Shown piece after piece: positions 30,234 through 39,818 of a DNA stretch of 64,000 bases. The position numbers and the translations under genes were made by a program. Within the stretch, counting starts at the first letter, position 1, and each line of letters starts with the position of its first letter. The notes under the pieces were generated by a model, which searched no databases, was not told where the DNA came from, and saw only the letters and a program-made list of their open reading frames with translations. Origin of the DNA: Marinicella algicola (lineage in GTDB: Bacteria; Pseudomonadota; Gammaproteobacteria; Xanthomonadales; Marinicellaceae); contig NZ_JAQOMR010000001.1 of assembly GCF_028401385.1 (NCBI RefSeq), positions 498,501-562,500 on the forward strand. Direction: 5' to 3'.

Positions 30234-30410
30234 CCTTGTCTGATGGCCGCGGCGATTGCCGCGGACCGTCTCGCCTAAGTGATTTTTGAAAGCCGTACCG
30301 CATAATTTTTACTGAGGGGTTGCCTGGCAATGACGGTCGGCCAACTCCAGCTATTATTTTTTCAGGCGCAGCGCCACCCGCCCACAAATTGATCAAAGGT
30401 TGATTTCATC

Positions 30411-31346
30411 ATGACGGACAAGCCCAAACTGATTTTCATTCACGGCGGCGAAGCGATGTATCCGATGAACAAGTCACTCATGGCTCGCCTTTCGGACAAG
30501 ATCGACTTCTTTGACGAGACCTTCGAATCTGCAGCCAGACGGCCTGATATCGGCGAATGTATATGCTGGCATCTGATGGGGCTTTATCGGGAAAAACTGC
30601 CGTGTAAATTCACGATCCACGATTACAGATCCATGTCGATAGGAAGGTTCCGCCGGGTCAAGGATATGGCGAAGCGCTTTCTAAACGCCAGGCCGGATGC
30701 GCGCGTCAGCAAACCCGAAATCGAAAAGGTGATGAGGTTCAATGACGATGTTGAAACGATCCTCATCGATATTTCCGTCAGCGACTATGTGATCGATTTC
30801 CGCCAGCCGCCGAGCACCGCGCCAGACTATGATTATTGCTATATTGGCGTGATCAGCCGCGAGCGCGGTATTGAGCGCATCATCCGTCAGTTCATCGAGA
30901 GTGCTGGAAAAGACAAGACGCTTCTTTTGGTCGGTCGGGTTCAAGATGGCATTCAGGAAGAATTCGCAGCTGCCAAGAATGTGACTTTCACCGGTCCGGT
31001 AGAGCAGAAGGAAGTCTTCCGGCTCCTGAACCGCAGCGGTGTCGCACTCTCATATTTTCCAAACCATTTTCCGCACACCCATCAAACCCCAACGAAATTG
31101 CTGGAATATGGCGCTCTCGGCATGCGCATACTCTGCAACAATCAGCCGATGAACCGCGCGCGTGCCGAAGATTACGGCCTCGAAGCCGTCTGGCGTGACG
31201 ATGATCGTCTGTTCGAGGATTTGCCCGGTCTTGCGCAATGGCCCGAAAATTACGAAAAGAACCCTGTTCCTCTGCTGTTTTCCACGCATCTTGAGAACTC
31301 CGGGCTGAAGAAACTCCTCGAACGTTTAACCGGACTTACGCTTTAG
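30411..31346 (+). CDS. Glycosyltransferase (GT4-like), polysaccharide cluster
   Basis: Intact 311-residue protein starting MTDKPKLIFIHGGEAMYPMN. The fold is GT-B-like: a short N-terminal domain (WHLMGLYREKLPCKFTIHDYRS) and a donor domain with YCYIGVISRERGIERI, LLLVGRVQD and HQTPTKLLEYGALGMRI, the last matching the conserved K-x-E-Y loop of GT4 enzymes. It follows wzc by 177 bases in the same direction and converges on the polymerase gene. The linkage it makes is unknown. Confidence 0.75.
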   Translation: MTDKPKLIFIHGGEAMYPMNKSLMARLSDKIDFFDETFESAARRPDIGECICWHLMGLYREKLPCKFTIHDYRSMSIGRFRRVKDMAKRFLNARPDARVSKPEIEKVMRFNDDVETILIDISVSDYVIDFRQPPSTAPDYDYCYIGVISRERGIERIIRQFIESAGKDKTLLLVGRVQDGIQEEFAAAKNVTFTGPVEQKEVFRLLNRSGVALSYFPNHFPHTHQTPTKLLEYGALGMRILCNNQPMNRARAEDYGLEAVWRDDDRLFEDLPGLAQWPENYEKNPVPLLFSTHLENSGLKKLLERLTGLTL

Positions 31347-31454
31347 GAACTGTTGTTTATCAGATAGCAGGCATCCCGTAATCTTCGTTCTGGAAGAGAG
31401 CTTCTCGGCGGAACGCTTCCGCCGCATCGAAACAGCGATCCTGATCCAATTGAA

Positions 31455-32534
31455 TCAAGCTCTGTCTGGCGTTTCGCGATAGCTCGGCGCCGGGCGGGAG
31501 GTAAGCTCTTTTCTCGTTCGCCGGCTCCTGACGATGAACCGCCATTTGTGGCTCGTGAAATATTCCATTAGCGGGATCGTGGCGTATGGCAATGTGCAGG
31601 AAAGATGGCGGATATAAGACCCGAGATCCGGTTCGAAAAGCGTAAGAACGAGGAGGTGGGCCATCATCAGATAGGACGCGATACGCGCCTGCTGTGAGCC
31701 GCGGCGCAACGCCCATATAATCGCGAAAAAATAGGCAATGATATTGAGTTGAAGGAACAGCTCGCGCGGTCCCGGATTGAGCAGAAAAGCCAGATTGAGC
31801 TTTATGGCCGCATAGAAATAGTTGGCGATAAAGGACCAGGTTCCTTCAATCGGCATCAGGTTTAGAAACGCGGTCCGCACACCAACGGCATTCGGATTGT
31901 TCAGCCGGGTAAGATTGACGATGTCACGCGACCCTTGAAGCTCCTGGAAGACCGAAGCCGGCGTTATCAGCAGCACCGTCGCCAATCCCAAGCATAATAC
32001 GATCTTGAAGGGCAGGGGACGGCGGATGACGAGGTATATGAATATGAAAATGAAAGCGATCAGGAAGTAATAACTGCGAAACTGCATTCCATAGACAAGA
32101 TAGATCATGACCACGGAGAGTATGGCAAAGCGCGGGCGCTTGAGCCGCTCGATCGAGAAGGCGGCCAAAACCACGAAGGGAACGAGAAGCAAGTCCTTCT
32201 GGAAAGTGGCGATCGTCAACATCGACGGGGCAAGGCACAGAAAGGCCACGGTGAGGGCATGAACATTTGACTGAAGGTTACGGGTGCTGAAAAGAATGAA
32301 CAGAGAGCCCAGAAGATAGACAGGAAACGGGCGGAGGGCATCTGGGACGAGGGTATAGACGAGGGCCGTGATGCCATAGCTCCCTGAGCCAATGATGCCA
32401 TCCTCGGCCAAGTTCGCGACAAGGTCGGCATCGCGTCCGGCCGTAGCGGAGAAAAGGCTCTGCGCGCCGCTGGCAATGACGAAATAGGCCATCAGCGCAA
32501 GAAGCCTTATCAGCGTGGTCTGTTTCAATCGCAT
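31455..32534 (-). CDS. Wzy-like polysaccharide polymerase (multi-pass membrane protein)
   Basis: A 359-residue protein with about ten hydrophobic segments, starting MRLKQTTLIRLLALMAYFVI. It has a periplasm-sized loop before the C-terminal half and Arg-rich turns (RPRFAILSVVMIYLV, MQFRSYYFLIAFIF). Wzy polymerases have little sequence similarity and are recognised by topology and cluster position, which fit here: no other polymerase is present, while Wzx and Wzc are. A lipid-linked sugar ligase or EpsG-type protein is the alternative. The last 30 residues are basic and may be affected by a frameshift. Confidence 0.6.
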   Translation of the reverse strand: MRLKQTTLIRLLALMAYFVIASGAQSLFSATAGRDADLVANLAEDGIIGSGSYGITALVYTLVPDALRPFPVYLLGSLFILFSTRNLQSNVHALTVAFLCLAPSMLTIATFQKDLLLVPFVVLAAFSIERLKRPRFAILSVVMIYLVYGMQFRSYYFLIAFIFIFIYLVIRRPLPFKIVLCLGLATVLLITPASVFQELQGSRDIVNLTRLNNPNAVGVRTAFLNLMPIEGTWSFIANYFYAAIKLNLAFLLNPGPRELFLQLNIIAYFFAIIWALRRGSQQARIASYLMMAHLLVLTLFEPDLGSYIRHLSCTLPYATIPLMEYFTSHKWRFIVRSRRTRKELTSRPAPSYRETPDRA

Positions 32535-32941
32535 TGCCGAACCAACTTATGTCTTTTCAGATTTTTGCCGCGTTTTCGGAAATCGTCTCAATAATTCCAA
32601 TCAGAGCGAACGGAATGCCCATGAGACCCGAAAACAGGCGAAAGCCGCAATCTTTCCAGGGTGACTGCATGTCACCATTTTCCGAAAAATAAGTGATCGG
32701 ATTGAATCACATTTTGCCGGAAAGCGGTAGGTCTTTGAGGTCTCTAATTCAGTTTAATTGGAAGCTCAATTTACTCCGAGTTCAGCCATCAGGATGCTTT
32801 TAGTTCTTTTCGAGTTGCGATCAAGTGAGAACGGCGGTGCGTTGGCTGGGCAAGGTTGCGGCGGAATAGTTCCGCTGCGGGCGGCGTAAAAGTCGGGCAC
32901 TTGTATTCCTTTCCGAAGTCGGCGCAGGAGGGGCAGAGGAT
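32535..32941. other. Gap upstream of the polymerase gene leading into IS21 debris
   Basis: About 400 bases. The part next to 32535 should hold the polymerase promoter. The right half (from about 32820) probably belongs to the left end of the IS21 relic. I see no gene. Confidence 0.4.
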
Positions 32942-33205
32942 GTGCACCGTGGAACGCTACCTGACGCAGCCTCTTGCATTTCTCTAAAAGGGATGAGCCC
33001 GCGGCATGCAGCCAGACACTTCAACATATCGGCCGACAGCGTTGCCAGGATGCTGGCCTATTCGACGCCGCCCGACTATCTATCGGCGCCGTTCACCTAT
33101 GGGTCGGCCAAAACTCGATTGATTTATCCCAGCCATTGATCGTTGGCTTGCTGAGGATGAGCGGATGCTGCCCAGGTAGCGGCTACGGCCACACGAGTGC
33201 TCGGG
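32942..33205 (+). pseudogene. IS21-family istA relic, left part
   Basis: In mixed frames the sequence reads MCTVERYL, then AARHFNISADSVARMLAYSTPPDY, then GRPKLD, then FIPAIDRWLAEDERMLPR. This is the N-terminal helix-turn-helix of IstA proteins (AARxFxISRDSVRKML...PPGY...RPKLD). Stops and shifts interrupt it, beyond simple read errors. An IS3-type element is inserted at its right end and the gene continues at 35333. Confidence 0.72.
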
Positions 33206-33263
33206 TAATCCCCCGAAAAATAATGGGCTTCAAAAGTAGAATTTTCTCGGGTTTTATGACTGA

Positions 33264-34193
33264 GAGCCCGATTTAAAAGTTGTTGAGTGATATCAGAAGG
33301 ATGTGATTCAACCACCTCTGCCAAGAACGTGGAGGATCGCATGCCCTGGAATGATATCACCCGCCTGCAGCATAACCGGGATCGCCTTCGCTATCCAACC
33401 GATTTGACGGACCGTGAGTGGGCTGTAATTGCTCCACTGATACCGCTGGCCAAGCCCGGTGGGCGGCCACGGAAAACGAATATGAGGGAAGTGGTGAACG
33501 CGATCCTTTATATTGCGGGCAGTGGCAGTCAATGGCGGGCACTGCCGAAGGACTTCCTCCGGTCTCCACGGTGCGAGGCTATTTCTATGGCTGGCGCGAT
33601 ATCGGCTTTTGGCAGACCATCAACCATCTGCTTGTCTGTGCTACGCGCGAACTGGAGGGGCGTGAGGCCTCGCCCACGGCCGGTGTGATCGACAGCCAGA
33701 GTGTCAAGACCACCGAAAGTGGCGGGGTCTCGGGCTACGACGCCGGCAAGAAGATCAAGGGCCGCAAGCGCCACATCATCACCGATACGATCGGGCTGAT
33801 GCTGTTCGTGCTTGTCCATGCTGCCGATATCCAGGACCGCGACGGTGCGCCCGATGTCCTGAAAGCCATCCGCTACCGTTTCCCCTGGTTGCGCCATGTC
33901 TTCGCAGATGGCGGCTATGCCGGGCAGAAGTTGCGAAAAGCGCTGCGCGGATGCGGCCAATGGAACCTTGAGATCATCAAGCGTTCCGACACAGCGAAAG
34001 GCTTTGAGGTTCTGCCACGCCGATGGGTGGTCGAGCGCACCTTCGGCTGGTTCGGTCGATGCCGTCGACTGGCCAAAGATTGGGAAAAGTCCATCGCAAG
34101 CGCCACAGCATGGGTCAACATCGCAAGCATCAGGGTGATGACCAGACGCCTCGCACGATATCGTTTCCCATCATGAACTTTTGAATCCGGCTC
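33264..34193 (+). mobile_element. IS5-family (IS427-type) insertion, copy 3, 930 bp
   Basis: Inserted in the left end of the IS3 element, 13 bases before that element's transposase ATG. Ends as in copies 1 and 2, with a TGA duplication (33261-33263 and 34194-34196). This is the longest copy and has the CCCC run near 33882-33885 that keeps the catalytic frame open, so it is the most likely active source. It has a few substitutions relative to copies 1 and 2. Confidence 0.93.
33341..34176 (+). CDS. IS5-family DDE transposase of copy 3 (two overlapping frames)
   Basis: Start ATG 33341 after GGAGG. The first frame ends its useful part at WRALPKDF and the second, -1 frame runs unbroken from [15 protein letters not shown] to the stop at 34176. 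DDE residues lie in [19 protein letters not shown] and [15 protein letters not shown]. Expression would need a -1 ribosomal shift near 33552 (GACTTCC), or the element carries an ancestral deletion shared by all copies. Confidence 0.82.
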
Positions 34194-34206
34194 TGAGGAG
34201 ATTTTG

Positions 34207-35292
34207 ATGAAAAAGACGAGATTTAGCGAAGCACAGATTATTGGCATTCTGCGTCAGGCAGAAGGTGGCGTTCCTGTGCCTGAACTTTGCCGGGAGCACG
34301 GGATGAGTTCAGCGAGTTTTTATAAATGGCGGGCCAAATATGGCGGCATGGATGCGTCGATGATCAGCCAGATGAAAGCGCTGGAAGACGAGAACCGCCG
34401 TCTGAAAAAGATGTATGCGGAGATGAGCATGCAAACCGAACTGCTGAAAGAGGCTTTGGGAAAAATGACGCGGCCATCTCTACGCCGGGAGGTGGCCGCG
34501 CAAGCCGTGGCGATACGTGGGGTGAGCATAGCACTTGCCTGCCGAACGTTCGGTGTCAGCGAAACTTGCTACCGATACAAAGGCAAACGCAATGATGAGA
34601 ATGAACAGATCGCCGATCTTCTGACCGGCTTGACGCAGGCAAAGAAGAACTGGGGCTTTGGCCTTTGTTTTCTCTATCTGCGGAACGTACAGGGACGGCG
34701 CTGGAATCATAAGCGTGTTTATCGCATCTACCGCGCGCTTGAGCTGAACCTCAGGATCAAGCCACGCCGGCGGCTGAAACGGGAAAAACCGGATACACTC
34801 AATGTCCCGACAACGCCGAACGCGGTCTGGTCCATGGACTTTATGGCGGATCGGCTGGCCGATGGCCGGCAGTTTCGGCTTTTGAATGTTCTGGATGACT
34901 TTAACCGTGAGGGGCTTGGCATTGAGGTCGATTTCTCTCTACCTGCGGAGCGTGTCATCCGTAGCCTGAACCAGATCATTGAGTGGCGCGGCAAACCGCT
35001 GGCAATACGTGTTGACAATGGCCCGGAATATGTCAGTGGAAGGCTTATGGACTGGGCTGAAAATCAGGGCATTGCGCTGAATTACATCCAGCCTGGAAAG
35101 CCGCAGCAGAACGCTTATGTCGAACGCTACAACCGGACAGTACGACACGAATGGCTTGACCAATACATCATCGAGAGTATCGAAGAGGCGCAGGCGTTCG
35201 CCACACAATGGTTATGGAGCTATAACAACGAGCGACCCAATATGGGCATCGGCGGAATGACACCCGCACAGAAACTGAAAATGGCTGCGTGA
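34207..35292 (+). CDS. IS3-family (IS407-type) transposase, single frame
   Basis: A 361-residue protein from ATG 34207 after GAGGAG. The N-terminal helix-turn-helix ([19 protein letters not shown]) and leucine-zipper region are fused in one frame to the integrase domain. The DDE motif is visible: [24 protein letters not shown] and [20 protein letters not shown]. OrfA and OrfB are usually in two frames in this group, so a single frame is notable. IS5 copy 3 sits directly upstream and may block or supply its promoter. Confidence 0.9.
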   Translation: MKKTRFSEAQIIGILRQAEGGVPVPELCREHGMSSASFYKWRAKYGGMDASMISQMKALEDENRRLKKMYAEMSMQTELLKEALGKMTRPSLRREVAAQAVAIRGVSIALACRTFGVSETCYRYKGKRNDENEQIADLLTGLTQAKKNWGFGLCFLYLRNVQGRRWNHKRVYRIYRALELNLRIKPRRRLKREKPDTLNVPTTPNAVWSMDFMADRLADGRQFRLLNVLDDFNREGLGIEVDFSLPAERVIRSLNQIIEWRGKPLAIRVDNGPEYVSGRLMDWAENQGIALNYIQPGKPQQNAYVERYNRTVRHEWLDQYIIESIEEAQAFATQWLWSYNNERPNMGIGGMTPAQKLKMAA

Positions 35293-35332
35293 ATTCTACC
35301 AAAAAGCCCCGTTAAAAAGGGGAGGATTACCC

Positions 35333-35470
35333 TCGGCCATCTTGCAGACGAGTGCGGGGTTACCAGCGGTTATACGATCATCAAGGACTATTTCGGGGAA
35401 CGGGAGCTGCGATATCAGGATGTGTCGGTGCCGCCTCAGGCTTCGCCCGTTCGTTTAAATCCAACAAGCA
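35333..35470 (+). pseudogene. IS21-family istA relic, right part
   Basis: Reads LGHLADECGVTSGYTIIKDYF then a VSVPPQASP-like end, matching the IstA segment (RLRDEYGFTGGYTIVKDYV...VPL.H.PG) that follows the portion at 32942-33205. It confirms the IS3 element is inserted in istA. The similarity fades after about 35455 and the rest of istA and istB is gone. Confidence 0.68.
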
Positions 35471-35620
35471 CCTATGCCAGCTGTCATTGAAATCAGGGGT
35501 AAACGCGCTTTGCCGATGATGGCCCTCTTGCATCGGTTTGTGTCAGATAAGCTTACATCGTGCTCGCAGTGTTTCCAGTCGTCCGTTCTGCCTATGGTCT
35601 GGTCCCGGAGCGTTATGCTG

Positions 35621-36743
35621 TTACTGCAGTGATATTCGACCGCCGGGATGGCGGACCAGCCGGCCAGCAAGATCGAGTTCCAGCAGGATCATCTGAACCG
35701 TCGCTGCACTTACACCTGTAAAGCGGATCAGGTCGTCGGTTTCGCATGGGCTTGGTCCCAGCGCCTGGGCAACGCGGAGACGGTCGTCTTCACCGGGTTC
35801 GACAGGCAGCCCTCCCTCCGGTTCTGTTTCCTCACCGGCATTGCCGGACAGGGGAGTTCCATATTGGCCAGTGGTGCAAGCGCCTCCAGAACGTCTTCGG
35901 GTGAGCAGACGATCATGGCGCCCTGCTTGATCAGTCCGTTACAGCCCTGAGCGCGCGGATCGAGCGGGGATCCCGGGACGGCGAGCACAAGTCGCCCGCA
36001 TTCATTGGCAAGCCGCGCTGTAATGAGAGAGCCGGAGCGCATCGCGGCTTCGACGACGACCACTGCAAGCGCGCATCCGGCGATCAACCTGTTGCGCCGG
36101 GGAAATCCCGGGCGCGCGGCTCCCAGCCATAGGGCATCTCGCTGATGGCAACGCCGCCTTCCGCGCAGATCCTGCGGTAAAGCTCTGCATTCTCCGCCGG
36201 GTAGACGCGATCAAGCCCACCGGCCAGTGCGGCCAGCGTTCCGTGCTTCAGGCTTGCATGATGGGCCGCAGCGTCAATGCCGCGGGCAAGGCCCGAGGCG
36301 ACGGTATAGCCTGCGCCTGCTGCCGCAGTGGCAACCATGGCCGCGAACTTTGCACCGGCAACCGAGGCGTTGCGGGCGCCGACGATACCAAGCGTCGGCC
36401 GGGTTGCGGTTTCACCGCTGCCGCACATCGCCAGAAGCGGCGGGGCACCGTCGACGGCGCGCAATGCCGGTGGATAATCGGGCTCGCCGATAGCAACGAA
36501 ACGTCCGCCATTGTCGGCGGCAATTTCCATCTCGCGTTCCGCCTCAACGATGCCGGCCACGCGGATACGTTTCATTGCACCGCCGCGCTTTGCCAGCTCG
36601 GGCAGCATTTGGAGTGCGTTTTCGGCACTGCCGCAATGGTTGATGAGTTCGCGGAATGTTGCCGGGCCGACATTGTCGCTTCTGATCAGTCGGAGCCAAG
36701 CAATGCGCTGGCTCGTCGAAAGCGATATGCCGGCGGGTCTCAA
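35621..36743 (-). CDS. dprA: DNA processing protein DprA, two frameshifts
   Basis: DprA protects incoming single-stranded DNA and loads RecA during transformation. The Rossmann-like core has [30 protein letters not shown] and [19 protein letters not shown]. The C-terminal winged helix ([29 protein letters not shown]) is also present. Frame breaks near 36090 (ARDFPRRN-type join) and near 35820 are each single losses. The repaired end is TAA 35621-35623. The listed start is TTG 36743, but an ATG a few codons upstream (36757) could be used if a base is missing. In many Rhizobiaceae topA follows dprA. Here IS21 debris follows instead. Confidence 0.88.
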
Positions 36744-36810
36744 CGGCTGGCTTCCATGTCTCGGCGCAGCGCCACAGCGCTTGCATTGCCGCCGGAAGCC
36801 TCTTTATCCG

Positions 36811-37428
36811 TCACCCCTTGTCTCCGATCCTGCTTTCCGTGCCCGAAATCAGACGCTCGATATTGGTCTTGTGCCGCCACCAGGAAATGATTGTTAAGAT
36901 CGCCATCACTAATGAAGCTTGCGGTTGACCCATTATCCACAGAGCAACCGGAATGACAAGTGTGGCCACCAGTGCCGACAGTGATGAATAGCGCGAAATA
37001 CGGGCGACCAGCAGCCAGACGAAAGCGAAGATCAGCACGGCTGCCGGTGCGATGCCGAGCAGCACACCAATATAGGTTGCGACACCCTTGCCGCCCTTGA
37101 AGCCGAGCCAGACCGGAAACAGATGGCCGATGAACGCTGCCGCTCCGGCCAGCAGGCCCGCGTTTGGGCCATAGAGTTTGGCACAGATGATTACAGCGAA
37201 GGTGGCCTTTAATGCGTCCAGCAGGAGTGTGAGAGCGGCCAGATGACGCTTTCCGGTGCGCAGCACATTGGTCGCGCCGATATTGCCGGAGCCCATCTCG
37301 CGGATGTCGCCAAGCCCCGATACCCGGGTGATCAGATAGCCGAAGGGCAGGGAGCCCAGAAGGTAGCCGATACCCAGAACGATCAGTGCTTGCACCGGCG
37401 TCAGCCCGAAAGCGAATATATCCCCCAC
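36811..37428 (-). CDS. plsY: Glycerol-3-phosphate acyltransferase PlsY
   Basis: Inner-membrane enzyme that acylates glycerol-3-phosphate with acyl-phosphate, the first step of phospholipid synthesis. The 205-residue product is intact and strongly hydrophobic. It has the three conserved cytosolic motifs: [22 protein letters not shown] and [11 protein letters not shown]. It lies between pyrC' and dprA in the same direction, a conserved rhizobial order, with 15 bases to pyrC'. Confidence 0.95.
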   Translation of the reverse strand: MGDIFAFGLTPVQALIVLGIGYLLGSLPFGYLITRVSGLGDIREMGSGNIGATNVLRTGKRHLAALTLLLDALKATFAVIICAKLYGPNAGLLAGAAAFIGHLFPVWLGFKGGKGVATYIGVLLGIAPAAVLIFAFVWLLVARISRYSSLSALVATLVIPVALWIMGQPQASLVMAILTIISWWRHKTNIERLISGTESRIGDKG

Positions 37429-37443
37429 GATCCGTTTCCTCTC

Positions 37444-38733
37444 TTAGCTCGCCTGATAAACGCATATGCCGGCGACATAGGTGCGCACGGCGCGACCAGA
37501 GAAGCGGGCATTTTCAAACGTCGTGTTCTTCGAAAGCGAGACCAGCCGGTCGGGCGTGACGACCCACGGCTCTTCCAGATCGATGAGCGTGATATCGGCC
37601 CGGGCGCCGGGCTGAAGCGTGCCTGCGTCGAGGTCGAAGACTTTCGCCGGACGGGTGGACATCGCGTCGATCAGGCGCATCAGCGGCACTTCGTCCGAAT
37701 GATGCAGGCGAAGTGCTGCCGACAGCATGGTTTCAAGGCCGATGGCCCCGTCCTCGGCGTCGGAGTACGGCAGACGCTTGGTATCGACATCCTGCGGGTC
37801 GTGCGACGAGACGATGATATCGATCAGGCCGTTTTTCAGCGCTTCGACCATCTGCAACCGGTCTTCCTCGTGACGCAGCGGTGGTGTCAGCTTGAAGAAG
37901 GTGCGGTATTCGCCGATGTCGTTTTCGTTGAGGGTCAAATTGTTGATCGAAATGCCGCTCGAAACCAATGCGCCGCGTTCACCCGCCACACGGATCGCTT
38001 CTACGGATTCGGGCACGGAGATCAGGGCTGCATGATAGCGGGCACCGGTGAGTGCTGCGAGCCTCAGATCGCGTTCCAGCGGAATAATCTCTGCCTCGCG
38101 CGGAATGCCGGAAAGGCCGAGCCAGCTTGCAAAAAGCCCCTCGTTCATCACGCCGGTCTCGCTCAGATAGCGGTCGCGCGGCTCCAGCGACACCACGGCG
38201 TCAAAGGCGCGGGCATAGGTCATCGCCCGGCGCAACACGCGATTATCTGAAAGCGAGTAACGGCCATTGGCGAAGGCCACCGCGCCTTCTCCCTTCAACA
38301 GGCCGATCTCGGTCATCTCGAGGCCGGCAAGCCCCTTGGTGAGCGCTGCCGCCGGAAAAATATTGACGACGGCCTTGTCGCGGGCGGTTTTCAGCACGAA
38401 TTCCAGCAGCGCGACATCATCGATCGGCGGATTGGTGTCGGGCATCATGATAAACGAGGTGATGCCGCCGGCCGCTGCTGCAAGACTTGCCGAGCGGATG
38501 GTTTCGGTGTGTTCGGCGCCGGGCTCGCCGACGAACACATGGGCATCGACGAGGCCGGGGGCAGCAATGAGTCCGCCGCAATCGACAATCTCCGCCCCAT
38601 CGGGTGTGCCCTGATTGGCGGCATTGCTGCCGGCAGCGGAGATACGACCGTTTTCGACGATGATTGTGCCGGTTTCGTCGAGGTCGCGTGAGGGATCGAC
38701 GATGCGGGCGTTTTTCAGGACAAGCGGTTTCAT
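37444..38733 (-). CDS. pyrC: Dihydroorotase-like protein PyrC' (catalytic residues lost)
   Basis: A 429-residue amidohydrolase-fold protein, intact, overlapping the end of pyrB by four bases (ATGA). It is clearly a class I dihydroorotase homologue ([41 protein letters not shown]). However, the zinc ligands are missing: HxH is HVF in DAHVFVGEP, the HH pair is NN in ISINNLTL, and the catalytic DHAPH is SHDPQ. It probably serves as a structural partner of PyrB, like PyrC' of Pseudomonas, with active dihydroorotase encoded elsewhere. Confidence 0.9.
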   Translation of the reverse strand: MKPLVLKNARIVDPSRDLDETGTIIVENGRISAAGSNAANQGTPDGAEIVDCGGLIAAPGLVDAHVFVGEPGAEHTETIRSASLAAAAGGITSFIMMPDTNPPIDDVALLEFVLKTARDKAVVNIFPAAALTKGLAGLEMTEIGLLKGEGAVAFANGRYSLSDNRVLRRAMTYARAFDAVVSLEPRDRYLSETGVMNEGLFASWLGLSGIPREAEIIPLERDLRLAALTGARYHAALISVPESVEAIRVAGERGALVSSGISINNLTLNENDIGEYRTFFKLTPPLRHEEDRLQMVEALKNGLIDIIVSSHDPQDVDTKRLPYSDAEDGAIGLETMLSAALRLHHSDEVPLMRLIDAMSTRPAKVFDLDAGTLQPGARADITLIDLEEPWVVTPDRLVSLSKNTTFENARFSGRAVRTYVAGICVYQAS

Positions 38734-39684
38734 ATGCGCGCACCTCCATTGTCCGAGAGCATGAGCGTTTCCATAACGGCCATGCGCACGGCGACCCCAT
38801 TTCCACCTGTTTTTCGATCACGCTCTGCGGGCCATCGGCAACATCGGAGGCGATTTCCACGCCCCGGTTCATCGGCCCCGGATGCATCACCAGTGCGTCG
38901 TCCTTGGCGGCCTTGAGTTTTTCGTTGTCGAGGCCCCAGAAGCGGAAATATTCCCGGATAGATGGCACGAAGGCGCCGGACATGCGCTCACGCTGTAGCC
39001 TGAGCATCATCACCACGTCGGCACCCTTCAGCCCGTCTTCCATATTGTCGAACACCTCTACGCTCATATCGCGGATGCCGGCGGGCAGCAGCGTTGCCGG
39101 TCCGACGACGCGCACACGTGCGCCCATCGTGTTCAGCAAAATGATGTTGGAGCGGGCGACGCGCGAATGCAGGATGTCGCCGCAGATCGCGACCACAATA
39201 TTGTCGAGCCTGCCCTTCGCCTGACGGATGGTGAGGGCATCGAGCAGCGCCTGAGTCGGATGTTCATGCGCGCCGTCACCGGCGTTGATGACCGAGCATG
39301 CAACTTTCTGTGACAAAAGTTCTGCCGCACCGGCGGAGACGTGGCGGATCACCAGCACATCGGGGTGCATGGCATTCAGCGTCATCGCCGTATCGATCAG
39401 GGTCTCGCCTTTTTCACGGATGAATTGCCAACCGACATATTCATCACATCGGCGCCGAGGCGTTTACCGGCAAGCTCGAATGAGGCCTGTGTCCGAGTTG
39501 AGGCCTCGAAGAACAGGTTGATCTGAGTGAGCCCGCGCAACACGCTGTTTTTCTTTTCGCGTGAACGATTGAATGTTATGGCCTCTTCGGCCTTGTCGAG
39601 AAGTGTCCCGATATCAACGGGCGAAAGGCCCTTGATGCCGATCAGGTGGCGGTGGGGAAAGAAGACCATTGAGCTTTCCTCCAT
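38730..39684 (-). CDS. pyrB: Aspartate carbamoyltransferase catalytic chain PyrB, two frameshifts
   Basis: Forms carbamoyl-aspartate in the second step of pyrimidine synthesis. Start [15 protein letters not shown] at 39684. Key sites are [13 protein letters not shown] (carbamoyl-phosphate loop), [22 protein letters not shown] and [12 protein letters not shown] run of five A near 39415 should be six ([16 protein letters not shown]) and four G near 38803 should be five ([12 protein letters not shown]). Both are typical homopolymer losses. The repaired protein is about 318 residues and ends inside the pyrC' start. A real knockout of this gene would make the cell a pyrimidine auxotroph, so error is more likely. 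Confidence 0.93.
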
Positions 39685-39818
39685 ATGAGGCCGTGCGGTC
39701 TATCGCTTGAAGTCCTGCGGTCTATACTGGCTCACCGGCTTTGCTGCAAGCTTTGACAGATCATATCGAAGCGTGCCAACTCTGTGACCTGTCTTCAAAG
39801 AGAAGTGCGTAAACGGCA

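Larger units (their letters stand above)
33206..35332 (+). mobile_element. IS3-family (IS407-type) element interrupted by IS5 copy 3
   Basis: Left end GGGTAATCCCCC...GGGCTTCAAAAGTAGAATTT and right end, read inward, GGGTAATCCTCCCC...GGGGCTTTTTGGTAGAATT form imperfect inverted repeats, giving borders of about 33203-33206 and 35332. The host sequence on both sides is istA. A TCGG duplication is possible at the borders, but a G-run error makes this uncertain. Without the inner IS5 the element would be about 1.2 kb, normal for the IS407 group. Confidence 0.7.

Noticed and set aside
8276..34196. Composite transposon made of the IS5 copies carrying the EPS genes
   Set aside because: Each copy has its own different 3-base duplication (TAA, TTA, TGA), so each inserted independently.
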